Positions 47,882 through 59,398 of a stretch of DNA of 64,000 nucleotides are shown piece by piece; positions within the stretch are counted from its first letter, which is position 1; every line of letters starts with the position of its first letter. Source of the DNA: Leucogyrophana mollusca (lineage: Eukaryota; Basidiomycota; Agaricomycetes; Boletales); contig MU266367.1 of assembly GCA_021014945.1 (NCBI GenBank), forward strand, positions 93,772 through 157,771. The letters run 5' to 3'. The translations under genes and the position numbers were made by a program. The notes beneath the pieces were generated by a model, which was not told the origin of the DNA, ran no database searches, and saw only the letters and a program-made list of their open reading frames with translations.

Positions 47882-50041
47882 ATGTCCCCGGAAACTAATA
47901 GCAAGGCTCCACGGCCACCCAAACCGTCAACACGAAGCTCTATTCGCCAGTCCCTTAATTTCACGTCTGTAGGCAAAGCCCTCGCGGATGTCATGAACAA
48001 GGAATCGCGTGAACGCGAGCCTGCAGGAGAGAAAGGCCTCAAGAAGAGCAAGGAGGCCTCATCTCGCCGCCTCAGTGCCATTGCGCTCATGAATTCAAGC
48101 GCAATCCCACACGCCGGTGCCACTGCCCAGAAATCAACCCCCGGGCAGGGAAAGGAAGACGGCTCGCCTGCCAGCAAGACTATTACTCGGAGTACGAGGA
48201 GGCAGTCCGGTTTGCTTAAGCCTCCCACCCCTGCTTCGTCTGACGAGCAGGGTCTAAAGTCGCCAGATGCTGCTGGCGCAAGTCCTACTGTCAGACGCTC
48301 ATCCACCCTGCGTCCGAGGACCGCTCCTGCCCCTACGTCCTCAGCGTTACCCAAGTATCGCCCCAAGTCGGTCCTTATTGAGACGAAGAAACCCGTCTCA
48401 CCCGCCCGTGCTGGAACACGGAGACGGCTGAGCAGTTCAGAGGAGGATGACAAGGAGGAAAAAGGTTCGCCAAAGCGAAGCGGCTCACAGCATTCTCCCG
48501 GTGAAAAGCCCGGGAGGCCAATCAGTCCTTTGCCCCACAGGGCGCTCGCCGTGAAGGTCAATTTACCAACCACGTCAACCCCGACCCCCTCGACCCCAGG
48601 AAGATCTGTGAAACAATCACCACCCAAGTCGAAGCCAAAGACACCCCCAGTCAAGAATGCATCCACTCGCCCTACCAAATCTGCCAAGACAACGGCTTCG
48701 TCTTCTGCCTCCCGTTCCGCAATTGCCCGCCCTCCTTCGTCGTCCTCTTCATGCAGCTCAACACGCACCCAAAGCCCGCCGAAATCGCACAACTCTTTCA
48801 AGAACGCATTTGGTTTTGGAACTTCAAAAGGCGGACAAGCACCAAGCCCCCTTCGCACTACCGTTCGTACCGCACCCGAGTCGCCACTTGCCCACCACTC
48901 GCGGCGCACATCGTCCAGTAGCCTCGGCGGCAAGACTACTCCTACACAGTCCTCCCACTTTACGGATGGGAGCGAAGACAGCCTTGAGGCGGATGACGTG
49001 GAATTGCTTCTTGCACCAGTCGCATCTCTTGCTGCCCCTACACCGGCCATCCCAAGAATTCAAAAGGTCAGCCATCAGCGACAACAAGAACCTCTTCAGA
49101 CTCCTTCACGTCCTTCTCACCTACTCCCCTCGCGAGCCAATCTCTCATATCTGTCGCCTCTTCCCCCTAACTCCGAAAGCTCGCCTGCTCTTCGCCCTAG
49201 GAACCGCGGTCTAGGTAACGATCGCGGATCGATACTCTCATGGGAACAAATGGCGAACGAGGGGTCTCAACTACTTGGCCATGACGAAGTGGAGAGCATG
49301 CTGGCCGACGTGCCTGCACCGTTTACCCCCGGCGGTCCCTCACCGAACATGGGTACAATTGGTTTAGAGGTTCCGGAGAGTCCCAGTCTCTGCCCTCTGC
49401 CCTCCCCCGGTGGCTACACCTCCATATCGCAGGTTCTCCTTCCCGATGTCACTCCTTCGCCAGCTGTCCACCACATCACGCCGATATTTGACACATCGAC
49501 CGAACTGCCACCTCCTGTCGACTCGGGAATAGTGACTCTACTTCGTTTGCAAGTAGCATCAGCGGAGAACACAGCTAAGGAAAGGCTCTTTCGTTTGCAG
49601 GAACTGGAGGAGCAGCTCCATGTCGCGAAGCAGGCTCGGATCATGGAAGCTGAGGAGCTTGCCAAACAAGTGTCATTCCTCGAGGAACAACTACATGGCA
49701 GCGTGGAGGCAAGGGAACGCATGGACGAGGATCGTGCGGCTTTCACTGCGTCACTACAGGATCAGCTGAGGCACGCAGAGGCCGAATGCGAGCGAACAGT
49801 CGAGGACGCCCTAGCCAGAGCGCGAGAGGAAGCCGAGTCATCGCTGGTTGCCACCGTTAAACTTGAACAGCGAAAGTGGGAGACGTCGTGCGTTGCACGT
49901 GGGGCTGCTATGGAGTGGGCGTCTGTGCGGGATCAAGCCGAGGTGGAGCTTGACTTTCTGCGGGCGAACCGAGAGACGCTTGGTGTCTTCATGGCTGTGC
50001 TGGATCAGAGCCAGATACAGATGCACCAGGTGCTTGCTTGA
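47882..50041 (+). CDS. Low-complexity protein with C-terminal coiled coil
   Basis: Single-exon frame of 719 residues from the ATG of MSPETN. Residues 1-470 are rich in Ser, Pro, Lys and Arg and probably disordered, with many SP/TP sites that would suit proline-directed kinases. From about residue 555 to the end a continuous heptad-like stretch (LRLQVASAENTAKERLFRLQ onward) predicts a long coiled coil. I do not recognise the family; cytoskeletal or cell-cycle roles would fit the composition but are not shown. A 398-residue frame on the opposite strand is a shadow of its biased codon use. Confidence 0.75.
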   Translation: MSPETNSKAPRPPKPSTRSSIRQSLNFTSVGKALADVMNKESREREPAGEKGLKKSKEASSRRLSAIALMNSSAIPHAGATAQKSTPGQGKEDGSPASKTITRSTRRQSGLLKPPTPASSDEQGLKSPDAAGASPTVRRSSTLRPRTAPAPTSSALPKYRPKSVLIETKKPVSPARAGTRRRLSSSEEDDKEEKGSPKRSGSQHSPGEKPGRPISPLPHRALAVKVNLPTTSTPTPSTPGRSVKQSPPKSKPKTPPVKNASTRPTKSAKTTASSSASRSAIARPPSSSSSCSSTRTQSPPKSHNSFKNAFGFGTSKGGQAPSPLRTTVRTAPESPLAHHSRRTSSSSLGGKTTPTQSSHFTDGSEDSLEADDVELLLAPVASLAAPTPAIPRIQKVSHQRQQEPLQTPSRPSHLLPSRANLSYLSPLPPNSESSPALRPRNRGLGNDRGSILSWEQMANEGSQLLGHDEVESMLADVPAPFTPGGPSPNMGTIGLEVPESPSLCPLPSPGGYTSISQVLLPDVTPSPAVHHITPIFDTSTELPPPVDSGIVTLLRLQVASAENTAKERLFRLQELEEQLHVAKQARIMEAEELAKQVSFLEEQLHGSVEARERMDEDRAAFTASLQDQLRHAEAECERTVEDALARAREEAESSLVATVKLEQRKWETSCVARGAAMEWASVRDQAEVELDFLRANRETLGVFMAVLDQSQIQMHQVLA

Positions 50042-50401
50042 ATGACGTGAGTGACACACCGCCTCCGTCCCTTCTGATTGTTAATTTTGCTCCCTCAGGA
50101 CTATGCTTATGATTCTCATCTATACTACACGCGGACCACTGTACGACATACCCATCTTCTTGATCTCACTCTTTTTGTCGAGCGCCCATATGCACAATGT
50201 AATAGTATATTGTGAGTAGTACATATTATACCAAGCCTCGTTACGAATATTACGACGATTGCATCTATCACACCTATTCACGCATAGTGATCCATAGCTT
50301 CCATACATGCATCTAGTAAGCAGGCGTGACTGTCCCCCGGAGTGGCTTGTTTCAGTCGCCCAATTACCGCGCTTCGCAGGAGCTCTCCCCTGGACAGGTG
50401 A
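50042..50401. other. Convergent 3' region
   Basis: AT-rich sequence between two convergent genes; nothing recognised. Confidence 0.5.
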
Positions 50402-53400
50402 TCAGGTTAGAGGTTTGACTACTGCAGATAGAACCGGCACATACTCGATGGGACCATATGCGACCTTGACGTTACACCAAGTTCCGTGGATAGATAGGGG
50501 CCACGAGGAGAAGGTTTTCATATCCAAAATGAAAGAGATCAAGGCCTTGGCTCTGACACTGGGAAATAGCAAGGTAGCGGTCGCGGAAAACCCGGAGGCA
50601 CCTTTCTCCTCAGGTACGACTTCGATCGAGACCGGATATTTGATCGCCACTAGCTTGAGCTGCGACAGCAGTTGCGAACACGACGACCAGTAGTCGCCAA
50701 GTCGCTCTACAATCTACTCCCGCCTCATTAGTATCCACGAGTGTCGATTTTGCAGCAAGACCGACCTCACGAACGTTAAGGTCTTCAGTAGAAGTCGAAA
50801 TTAGGTGCTTGGCGGTGCGCAGCATCAGCTCACTGAGCACCGGGAAGGCATCCTTGTACTTTGTCTTTGCCTTCTCTACTCGCTTCACCTCGATCTCCTC
50901 GACGACGGGGCGGAATTTTATGCAAGGAATTGAGACGCAATAACTGGAAGCATAAATAAATTCAAACATGTCAGGATGGACTTTGGTCGCTCGCCACATA
51001 TGAAGGTTCTGCAGCGCCTCAAGCTCGTCTATTGGAGCCATGTCAGCCTCTGGCGCATGCAGTGATACGCAACATACCTTGGAGCCGAAAGACTTCGGCA
51101 CGAGTACTGTTCTTTTGAATGTGAATGAGACGCTCAGCGGCTTGAATGGCAGCGACCGCCTCTTGCTTCTGAGCCTCTGTTTCGTCCAATTTCTCCCGAA
51201 GCCGGTCGAGTTTAGCCCTCCCTTCGTCAAGATCTCCACGGAACACCTCGAGCTCGGCACTGTGGCGGTATCAGTGACCTGCTCGGTAAGGGAATAGAAA
51301 CGACTGACTTTTGTTCGCCGATGGTGGCCTTGAGCTCATTCAGGTAGCCCTGGTCGCAGTCTTCGAGCTCTGCAACGTCCGCTAACTCTTGTTCCAGTTC
51401 CCGCATGACTTCCTCGTACTCCTCCCTTAGAGCAGGGACGACTTCCTGCGCTTGGCGAACAATGCCTTCAAGTACTGTTGCGTCCTAACAAGCCCGTCAG
51501 CAAATAGCGTCGTGCACGCATGAGAAAGCTTACAGCCTCAAGGTCCTTAAACCCTTGATCAGCTTTCTGATAAAGCTGTTCTACCCACTGCAGCTTCCAG
51601 TCGTACCATTCCGACCTGGCTTGGCCAATGTTGTTGATCTTGATTAGTTTGAGCTGGTGCAACAATTCCGCCTGCCCATCTTCGTCTGCCGAGACAAACT
51701 CGAGGAAGAGCTCCGGGGTCATCTTCATGGCCTCTTCCTCTGCTTCCTGGAATATGCTCTTGATTCTCTCGATCCAGGCTTGCAGATCCTTACTGACATG
51801 TGTGTAAAGTTCGAGCTGCGGAACGTCCACCGACATCGCGACTGCGTATTCCGCCAGCGGGATGTCTGTATCGACAGACGAACGTCTCGGTGGACGGTGG
51901 GCAGAGGGATGAATGATCGAGCGACGGGGGGCGGCAATTTCGTCCATGAAACGGATTCCTGTCATCTCAAAGAACTGCTCGATGGAGATCTGGGGCCTGT
52001 CTTCGTCCCCGAACTCTCCATCGGCGACATCTCCTCTCCACTGTTCGGTGGGGTTGATGATATCTTGAGGCTCAACAGGTAGCTCCTCCATGTCCAGGTT
52101 AGCAGGGGTGTCGGGATCGGGCGCTACAGTTGGGGGTGTCGATATGGGGGTCCGAGGCTTTGGCGATCCTCGTATGGGGGACTCTCTCGTGGAAGGGCCG
52201 ATGGGAGGTGGGGAATCCCTCGTAAGCGGCTCAGGTAGAGGAGAGACTTCGAGAGGAGACTGTGGCGAGGGCGCCGGCTGTTCTTCGCTGGTTCCCAAAT
52301 CCTCGTCTCGACCTGGCGTCGCTAGAGTAGCAGCTTTGTTCGCTGCACTCGCCTTCTCTGCCATAGGATCAGATCTGGTCCAAGCTCCTTCATTCCCATC
52401 GCCAGGAAACGCAATGCTCTTCCTTCCCAGTCCTATCGCAGCCTTTTTCGCTGGAGAGGGTCGACTTATTCGACTCTCTCCGGCAGGATCGACAGCAAGT
52501 GCGCTCGTACCTCCTAGGCTCTTTCTCTGAGCAAAGTAACCCGAGGGACGTCGGAACCCAATAGAAGCGCGCTTTCCAGCCGCCACGCTTGATAAGCCGA
52601 CCTGCGTCTGTGAGTCGGGTTGGACCTGGTATGGTGCCTTCTTACTTGGCGAAAGTCTGGCAGGAGTGCGCAGAGGCTGCACGGCGGACACTTCTTTAGA
52701 AGTGGCAACAGGGATAGAAGGTAGTCTGGTAGGTCCCACTTGTTTCTTCAGAGGACTCGGGCAGTCCTCGGCATCGTCAATGGCACTGTTTGGCCGCTTC
52801 TTTGGCGATGGACGCGAAACTGGAGGGGCAAACGCTGCCGAGAACTTTGCCTTGTTGGGCGAGTTGTGGGTCTTTGAAGGGGATGTAGGAGCGCGGTGTC
52901 GTGTGGGTGATGTGACAGCGTGGGATCGAGGAGTGAAGGAGAAGGAGAAAGGTTTTGGGACAGTCGCCGAGACTGGTTGATTGGCAGACGAAGGAGGTTT
53001 AGGTTGTGGTAGAGACGAGGATGTGGGGGCGGTAAACACGCTCGGCGGCGTGACGACCTGCGACTCGGAAGGGGCAACACTGGGTGGTGGCTCGATGCGA
53101 TCTGGTGCTTCAGTCGGAGACAATGGATCCGGAGGAGACGAAGGGCCATCCACCGCCAAGTTCACTTCTGAATTCCTCGAATTATCCTGATTGTCATAGG
53201 TTGAAGACATGTCCATTGTCGAATTAGCATCCCCTCCGCCAGCCCCAAGGCTGACTCTTCTCATGAGTTGAGTGACATTGACGGTTTGATTACCATCATT
53301 CTCCGCGTCATCAGCGAAGCTGTCCTCCGTACTGGTAAAGCTTTCCTCTTGAGGTACGTCGTCGTCGCCATTCCCGTGGCCAAGAGATGCGCGAGCAGCT

Positions 53401-54465
53401 GTTAATCTTGTGAGAGCATCCGTCAAGTCCATTCCCTGCGGCCCGTTATCATCATCGGAAGACACTTCCGGTTGGTAAGGCTCGTTTCCGGAGTGAGTGA
53501 CGGAACGAAGGGCAAGCCAAGCTTCACTTGGAGGTGCAGGAGGGCGAACAAGAGGAACCGTAAACTCCATGGGCTGTGAAGTATCGCCATCGGAGGCGAA
53601 AGACCGTGATTGTGTCGAGTCCTCCTCCACGAAGGAGTTTTCTGCAGATCCACCGGCCCCGGGGCCAGCAGACATGTCTATTGGAGCGGTAACAGTTGCG
53701 AGTGGGCGTCGAGCTGGGCCGAGGGACAGGGAACGTTTGCGGAGGATATTCTGATGGATAGCCTCAGTTACCTCCATGTCCTCGTCAAATTCCATGTCCT
53801 CGTCGTCAAAATTATCTTCATAGACCGGCTCCCCATTCATATTATTCAGATATGCAGCAGGACCGAACCCCGCATCGTCAGAGTCAATGTCCATGGACTC
53901 TTCACCCCCACCCTCACTGAAGGCTACTGAGCGGCGAATAGAGCTACGGCGGCGACGTGCACCTCCACCGGGGTAAGCATTCTCGTCGGTTGGACCCAAT
54001 CTTGATGGTTCAGCTTCGACAGCGGGTGAAGATTGCGGCGAAGCCGTGCTGTTGGTGTTGGCTTCTTGTACCTCGAAGAGTCGGACATGAGCATGGTTTG
54101 CAAAGCTGACTCGCCTGCCCAGAGACTTTCGAGATGTGTTGTCGTGGATTTCTGTGCGGAAATCGCGAGTGAGTTCCATTGACTGGGTGGCATCGTCGTC
54201 GTCCGGGATGTTGATAGCTGCCTTGAGGATACTTTTCCGAGGTGCCTAATAGAGATATTATTGTCAATGCAAGGGTAAGAACGAACATGCGCACGAGTGA
54301 ACGGCGAGCCTTTGAAGCTGGGCTAAGTCGATCGCCGGGTGTAATAGAATAAGCTCTACGCCTGCGACCTGGGTGGGCAGGCTGGTTCTGGTTTGCGACT
54401 GCTATAGACTTTCGCCTACTAGGTGACCCGCGGCTACCCACCATTATACTAAGATCGTTATCCAA
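50402..54465 (-). CDS. SPC7: Spc7/KNL1/Spc105 kinetochore scaffold
   Basis: Outer-kinetochore scaffold that recruits Bub1/Bub3 and protein phosphatase 1. Near the N-terminus are a SILK motif (APRKSILKAA) and RVSF (SLGRRVSFANHAH), the two PP1-docking elements. MELT-type repeats follow: SMELTRDF, DMEVTEAI, PMEFTVPL, GMDLTDAL, TMDMSSTY. The conserved Spc7 block is SIEQFFEMTGIRFMDE plus APRRSIIHP near 51950. After that come long coiled coils and a C-terminal RWD domain with IVERLGDYWSS and IKYPVSIEVVPEE, ending VVKPLT at 50402. The join before IVERLG uses an intron at about 50701-50756. The start may be MDNDLS (54465) or MVGSRG (54444). Confidence 0.92.
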
Positions 54466-54520
54466 GAAATGTCGCTGGTCAAAGTAAACATGAAAGCTAA
54501 CAACAATCTCAAGGTAACAC

Positions 54521-54533
54521 GTATCACGTGACC
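54521..54533. promoter_or_regulatory. CACGTG element upstream of SPC7
   Basis: GTATCACGTGACC, 56 bp upstream of the first candidate SPC7 start. The same 13 bases occur at 59187-59199. A bHLH factor of the Cbf1 type would bind such a site; binding is inference. Confidence 0.4.
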
Positions 54534-54635
54534 GCAGGCGCGTATCGTCACATGACCTTTCTGATTGAGCTCGCTTGTTTGCTGGACTGCATAGACAGGC
54601 TGGACAGGGACAGAAAGTAAGAACGTTTATTATAA

Positions 54636-57600
54636 CTATATATCCAATGTCCGGTAAAAACGACGATTAGCATATCTATAGACAGGCACAGCAACGACTA
54701 CAAGTGCGCAGATACAAAGAATGGCAGCTCTGCCTTTTAGAAGATATAAGTCGCCTTGCCAGGACCCCACGTACCCACGATGGTCATGCATAGAAAAGTT
54801 GTGGTTGAGAATTGGGGCTATCGTTGCGCTTTGGTCATACCCTCCCGTCGAGAGCGATGGGGGCAGGGCATCGACAGCGTCACCGCAAGTGACGTTGATG
54901 TCGTCGGTCAGCTCCAGCTCAACAGTGGAGCCCTTGAGGAAGATGTCCCACTCCACGTAGCAGTTCGACTTCCATGGCGTTCCGTCTATTCTTACGCTCT
55001 GAGCCGTATTGCAAGGAGCATTAGTACACAAATCCCAAGATGTGGAAAGACATACTTTAACGAAAACTTTCCCGCCTTTCCCGTCCTTGGGATTACCCTT
55101 AAACCCATTCGCCTTGAAAGTAGTGGTCGTATTTAGGACGGGATTGAAGAACGATATCTTTGGAAAGTAAGGCGAAGAAAGGAGGAATTGGCGAGCAGCT
55201 GGGAGAGGATACATTCCTGCCAAGTAAAAGACAGCATAGCTCCCCATAGCACCTTCACGGAAACTTGAGATACTCGGAAGCTCGCTTAAATTGTGGTCAC
55301 TAACCAGAGTCTAAGGAATGGCTTAACGTGAGGTTGTGTAAAGATGCGATAGCTACGAACCATCATTTCCCGGAAGCCCAGAAACTTCGGTAGTGTAAGA
55401 CTGAGCGATAATCTCACGAGACCTTTGCGTGCTTAGACCAGGACGATTGGCGTAATGATACATGAATGGAATTTGTTGCGAGGGCTCGTTATTGACGTCG
55501 AAGTAACCCTTAGCAAAGAATCGGTTGAACAGATATCCACGCAGGAGAACGGCGCGACTTTACCTCTTCAAAGATGAGATCAAGTCTCTTGAGGAATGAC
55601 TCTTTGCCTCCTTGCATCTCAATTAGCTTCGCAGTGTCTTGAGGCACGTACTGTGCAAAGATACATCAACAAGGTCGATTATCTCATGAACGAAGGCTTA
55701 CTTGCGAGTACTGTCCACATTGCCGACAGCAGGACAATGAGGCAACGTAGATAATGGTTGAAGGGTTCATTGCTTACCACCATTGGTGAAGACTCGTAGA
55801 AACCATCTTTGTTGATTGCATCGAGGTAGCATGTAGCATGGTCTGGGTCGTTCGTACTGCAGTGGCGAGGATCGGTGTAGCTCCACTTGCCACTAGCAAG
55901 GCGGGGCTGAAGTTCGTCACATCAGTTCCGAGACGGGACCCACCTAGGATGTAACTTTTTACCTGCATCATACCTTTGATCTCTGGATGACCGGGGAGGG
56001 AAACATTGGCGTTCCATACGTTAAGAAAGTTGGACGCCCGTCGTGAATACTATAACCATACAGCTCGGCAGGAACTCGGGCAGCACGGTGAACGTCGTAC
56101 CTTGATAAAATCGTCTGTTTTATTAAGGATGTTGGCCACCTGCGCGATTGAAAAATCGTCGAACGCATACTATAACAAGAAAAAGAGGTATGACGGAGGG
56201 TGCAATGCCGTGAACCCAAATAAGGTTCTACCTCAAGGGTCCTCGAAACCTGTTTTGTATTGGTCCCTCCTGGGGCGTGGATATCTGATGGAATATAATC
56301 TAAGGTAACGATATATGTTCAGGTGACATGCAAGCAAGGTATGGTTCACAAGGGCGAAGCAACACTCACTGTATTGCTTCCACGTGTCTGCCTGCCTGCC
56401 TCGCAAGTCCCAGTCGGCCGGTTGTTTCTCTGCGTCAGCAACCAAGGCATCATACAAGGCATCAGCAGAAATGTTGAGGGCTCCTGCCTGTTCGTGGAAC
56501 CTATAGCACGCCACGTCAGTTTCAACAATCGCTTAGCATAGTAAGAGAAATACTTCACGAAAAATTCTGCGAGGATAGGGTCTCCGTCTTCATTAGAGGA
56601 TCATCGTTACAAAGAGTCGCACGTAGGAAGTAAAATGTACAACTCACCGCTACCTCCTTGAATGTACAATGGCACAGTAGCTCCGCGACCTTCGGGAATC
56701 CATCCTACCGAGACACCTAAGAACAATAATCCAGCTAGGGGATCCAGATGATTACCTTCGTGCTGCTGGATATCGATCATTCCTCGCACGATCCGGGCAA
56801 ACTCTGCGGGATCATGGAGTGAGAATAACGGGTAAAGAGTTCGGTATGTATCCCACTATCATCGATAGTCTGTAGTCAGGAATGGGGGCATGATACATGA
56901 TGGAATAACACTGACATTGCAATAAAACGAATCATAATAAGGCTCGGTAGAGTTCCAGTGGGGGTTCTCGTCAGTGTCTGCGTGATGTGATCAAACATGC
57001 CTAACGTCGGGAAGCGTCGTAAAAAAACTCACAGTCAGCAGGGACGATGTGCGTTCTGTAGAGCTGTAGCGGGAACCAGAGATAGGCTTAACAAAAAATC
57101 ACATCTGCACGAGGAGCAAGCGTTACCGATGAGTAAAATAGTTTTACTGTATCCTCGTCGACGCCTTGTGTGTCAACCTGCACACGGCCTAAAAGCTCAT
57201 TCCACGCTTTCCGACTCGCCGCCCAAGTCCTATCAAAATCGAAGTCGGGGATCTCGGACTCAGCATTAGCACATGCCTGGGCTGACGAAATGAAGGACAC
57301 GCCAACGCGTGCTAGGATTGTGGTGGGCTGGTGTGTTGTATTTGAGGATGGTGGGAAACCGATCAATGCGCCCATCTCCGAATTAAAACCTGGGAATAAG
57401 ATGAACATGCGAGGTTCACCATTTGCATGACCCGGGGCACGTACCGGAGTAAAGCTGAGTGAAGGTGGTACTGTATTTCTCGGGATGGTCTCCAAGGTAC
57501 ACACCATACTCCGAAATAGATGGAATGTCATACCCTTCGCCTTTGAAGTCTACGCAAGTGTAGGCATTGTAACGTCCAGGGCCAAAGGAGGCGGCAAACC

Positions 57601-58644
57601 TCGCGCCACCTGTTGCGAGGTGTTGGATGGAAGAGTTGAAGTGAAATTAAATTCAATGCGCGATAGCAAATACAAAACCCACCCATAACTCGTCCACTGC
57701 GTGGGTCGACGTTGACGACCGGCTCCGTGTTACTGTTCAGTGCATCGCGGGTGATGTCAACAACGATGCGGGGTTTGCGGGAAGAGGCTGGGAAGGTATA
57801 ACGATGCAGGGCTGTCCGTCGCGAAGCAGTCAATTCGACTCGAACTTCCGTGGACTAAAGAAATGCAGTTAGATACGTTAGACCGCATACCGCTTTCTAA
57901 ATTGGCGTTCGTTCGGCGCAAATCTAAACAAGCAGGGTGAACGGAAGGTTCGGTCTTACCAGGTTTGTTGCAAAGTACCCAGGCGAACCAAAATCATCAG
58001 GAGACCCTGGGATGTGTCATCATTATACTTGGCATTGTTATCGGCACCAACTCGTCTATTAAGACGCACCGTTGGGACGTGTCTTTCGGGGAACCGTCCT
58101 ACTGTCCATAGACACCGTGCAGTCTTCGAAAGAAGAACACTCGGGCAAAGGCCACAGTTTAAAGTTCGAAAGGGAAGCACCCTGGGGACAAAGCGTCAGA
58201 CAGCAAGACATAGTCTATTGGGAAAGAGCTGATATGGACTCACACCACCAGTCCCACTATCGTGTAACTGCGAGAACCCTGTAGCTCCATATGTAGCATC
58301 GCCATCGTAACCGGCTTGCTACAACGGTAGGCATTATATTAGTGTTGGATAACACAAAGAGCCATGCGTGTTGACTTACATTTTCTGGAGAGTCCGTATC
58401 CAAGCCCACTTTCACCATCCCATGAGGAACAGTAGCACCTGAAGTTGGGATCAGTGGGTAGTTCCCCGCGACTCGCGAGGAGGAACGCACCTGGAAAGAC
58501 ATGACCGCCGCCTGTGGTACCGATGAAAACGTTCACATAGCTGGCGGGGTCAGTGATTGTCATCTTCGGAGGTATAGTTTGCGCGCATAAGCTACAAGGA
58601 CCCAGCACGGCGAGGATAGAAAGTAACGCAAAAGTCCGCGTCAT
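54636..58644 (-). CDS. GH92 alpha-mannosidase with C-terminal membrane anchor
   Basis: Exo-acting alpha-mannosidase of glycoside hydrolase family 92. A signal peptide (about residues 1-21) precedes DPASYVNVFIGTTGGGHVFP, then ATVPHGMVKVGLDTDSPEN and DATYGATGFSQLHDSGTGG, the conserved N-terminal entry. The catalytic half includes SFYC then QWDTYRTLYPLFSLHDP, RGMIDIQQHEG and WIPEGRG. The end of the domain is SSPYFPKISFFNPVLNTTT. After it a linker leads to one hydrophobic segment (AAILCICALVVVAVPVY) and a short basic tail ending at 54636, so the enzyme is likely anchored at the membrane or wall. The gene is split by more than ten short introns whose borders I did not all verify. Confidence 0.88.
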
Positions 58645-59398
58645 AGCTAGTTGCAGGAGCCCGTGGGGCTCAGATGACAGCGAGGAGCGAAGGGAGGAAT
58701 GGTTGGGTGCAAATTTCGGTCGGCTGTCACGACTGACGCGACGCCGACATCGAAATCCTCATCCACTCCAACTCCGAATGATAACCGTATGGTGGCCAAA
58801 GTATGATCGGTTGTCTCCGACAAGTCGATTGACAGGCACCGGTTAAAAAGCACAAGCGTGGTTCCAAGCACGCAGCACCACGGGGCCACGCGAAAGGGGG
58901 AGGGCGGGGGGTAACGCGGGCAACTTCACTGTTCCGAGCCCGCACGCCAATCGAGAGGCAAATGGGACTGTAGTCCAACAATTACCGTACTACACGGCCC
59001 CATGCGGTCGATCTGTAGGGAATCCAACGCGACATTTTGGCGATTTAGCGCTCGATCTGGAAGAGTACAACGACTCACAACTTACAAATAATCATTAATC
59101 ACCAGAGAGCAGTTCACTCAATGACTGCATAAGTCGTTGCTGGCTATTGGCCAAAGTCGAATGGACTGAAATTCGAAGGACTTTATGTATCACGTGACCA
59201 ATTACAGATACGCCTGGCTGTGACCGGCCTAACTGGGTCTCCCCATCCTCCTTATGTTCTTGCCGCTCTCGCTCCTCAAAACACGCTGCTCCACCGCTCC
59301 AACAACCCGCTCCATCTGCTCTTCCGTAACAACTGCCTTACTTGTTAGTTGTCTGTCATCTTTGTCAGTCTTTGCAGATGATATCCTCGTTCGATCAC
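58645..59398. other. Upstream region of GH92, with a CACGTG element
   Basis: Contains GTATCACGTGACC at 59187-59199, identical over 13 bases to the site before SPC7. The right part (about 59229-59330) may hold a last exon of the kinesin gene on the minus strand. No other gene supported. Confidence 0.4.

Noticed and set aside
47854..49050. Long minus-strand frame of 398 residues
   Set aside because: Exact antisense of the Ser/Pro/Lys-rich coding region at 47882-50041; its composition is what the complementary strand of that codon bias gives.
51657..53190. Several plus-strand frames of 70-146 residues opposite SPC7
   Set aside because: They are shadows of the SPC7 reading frame; none has introns, conserved motifs or a plausible start.
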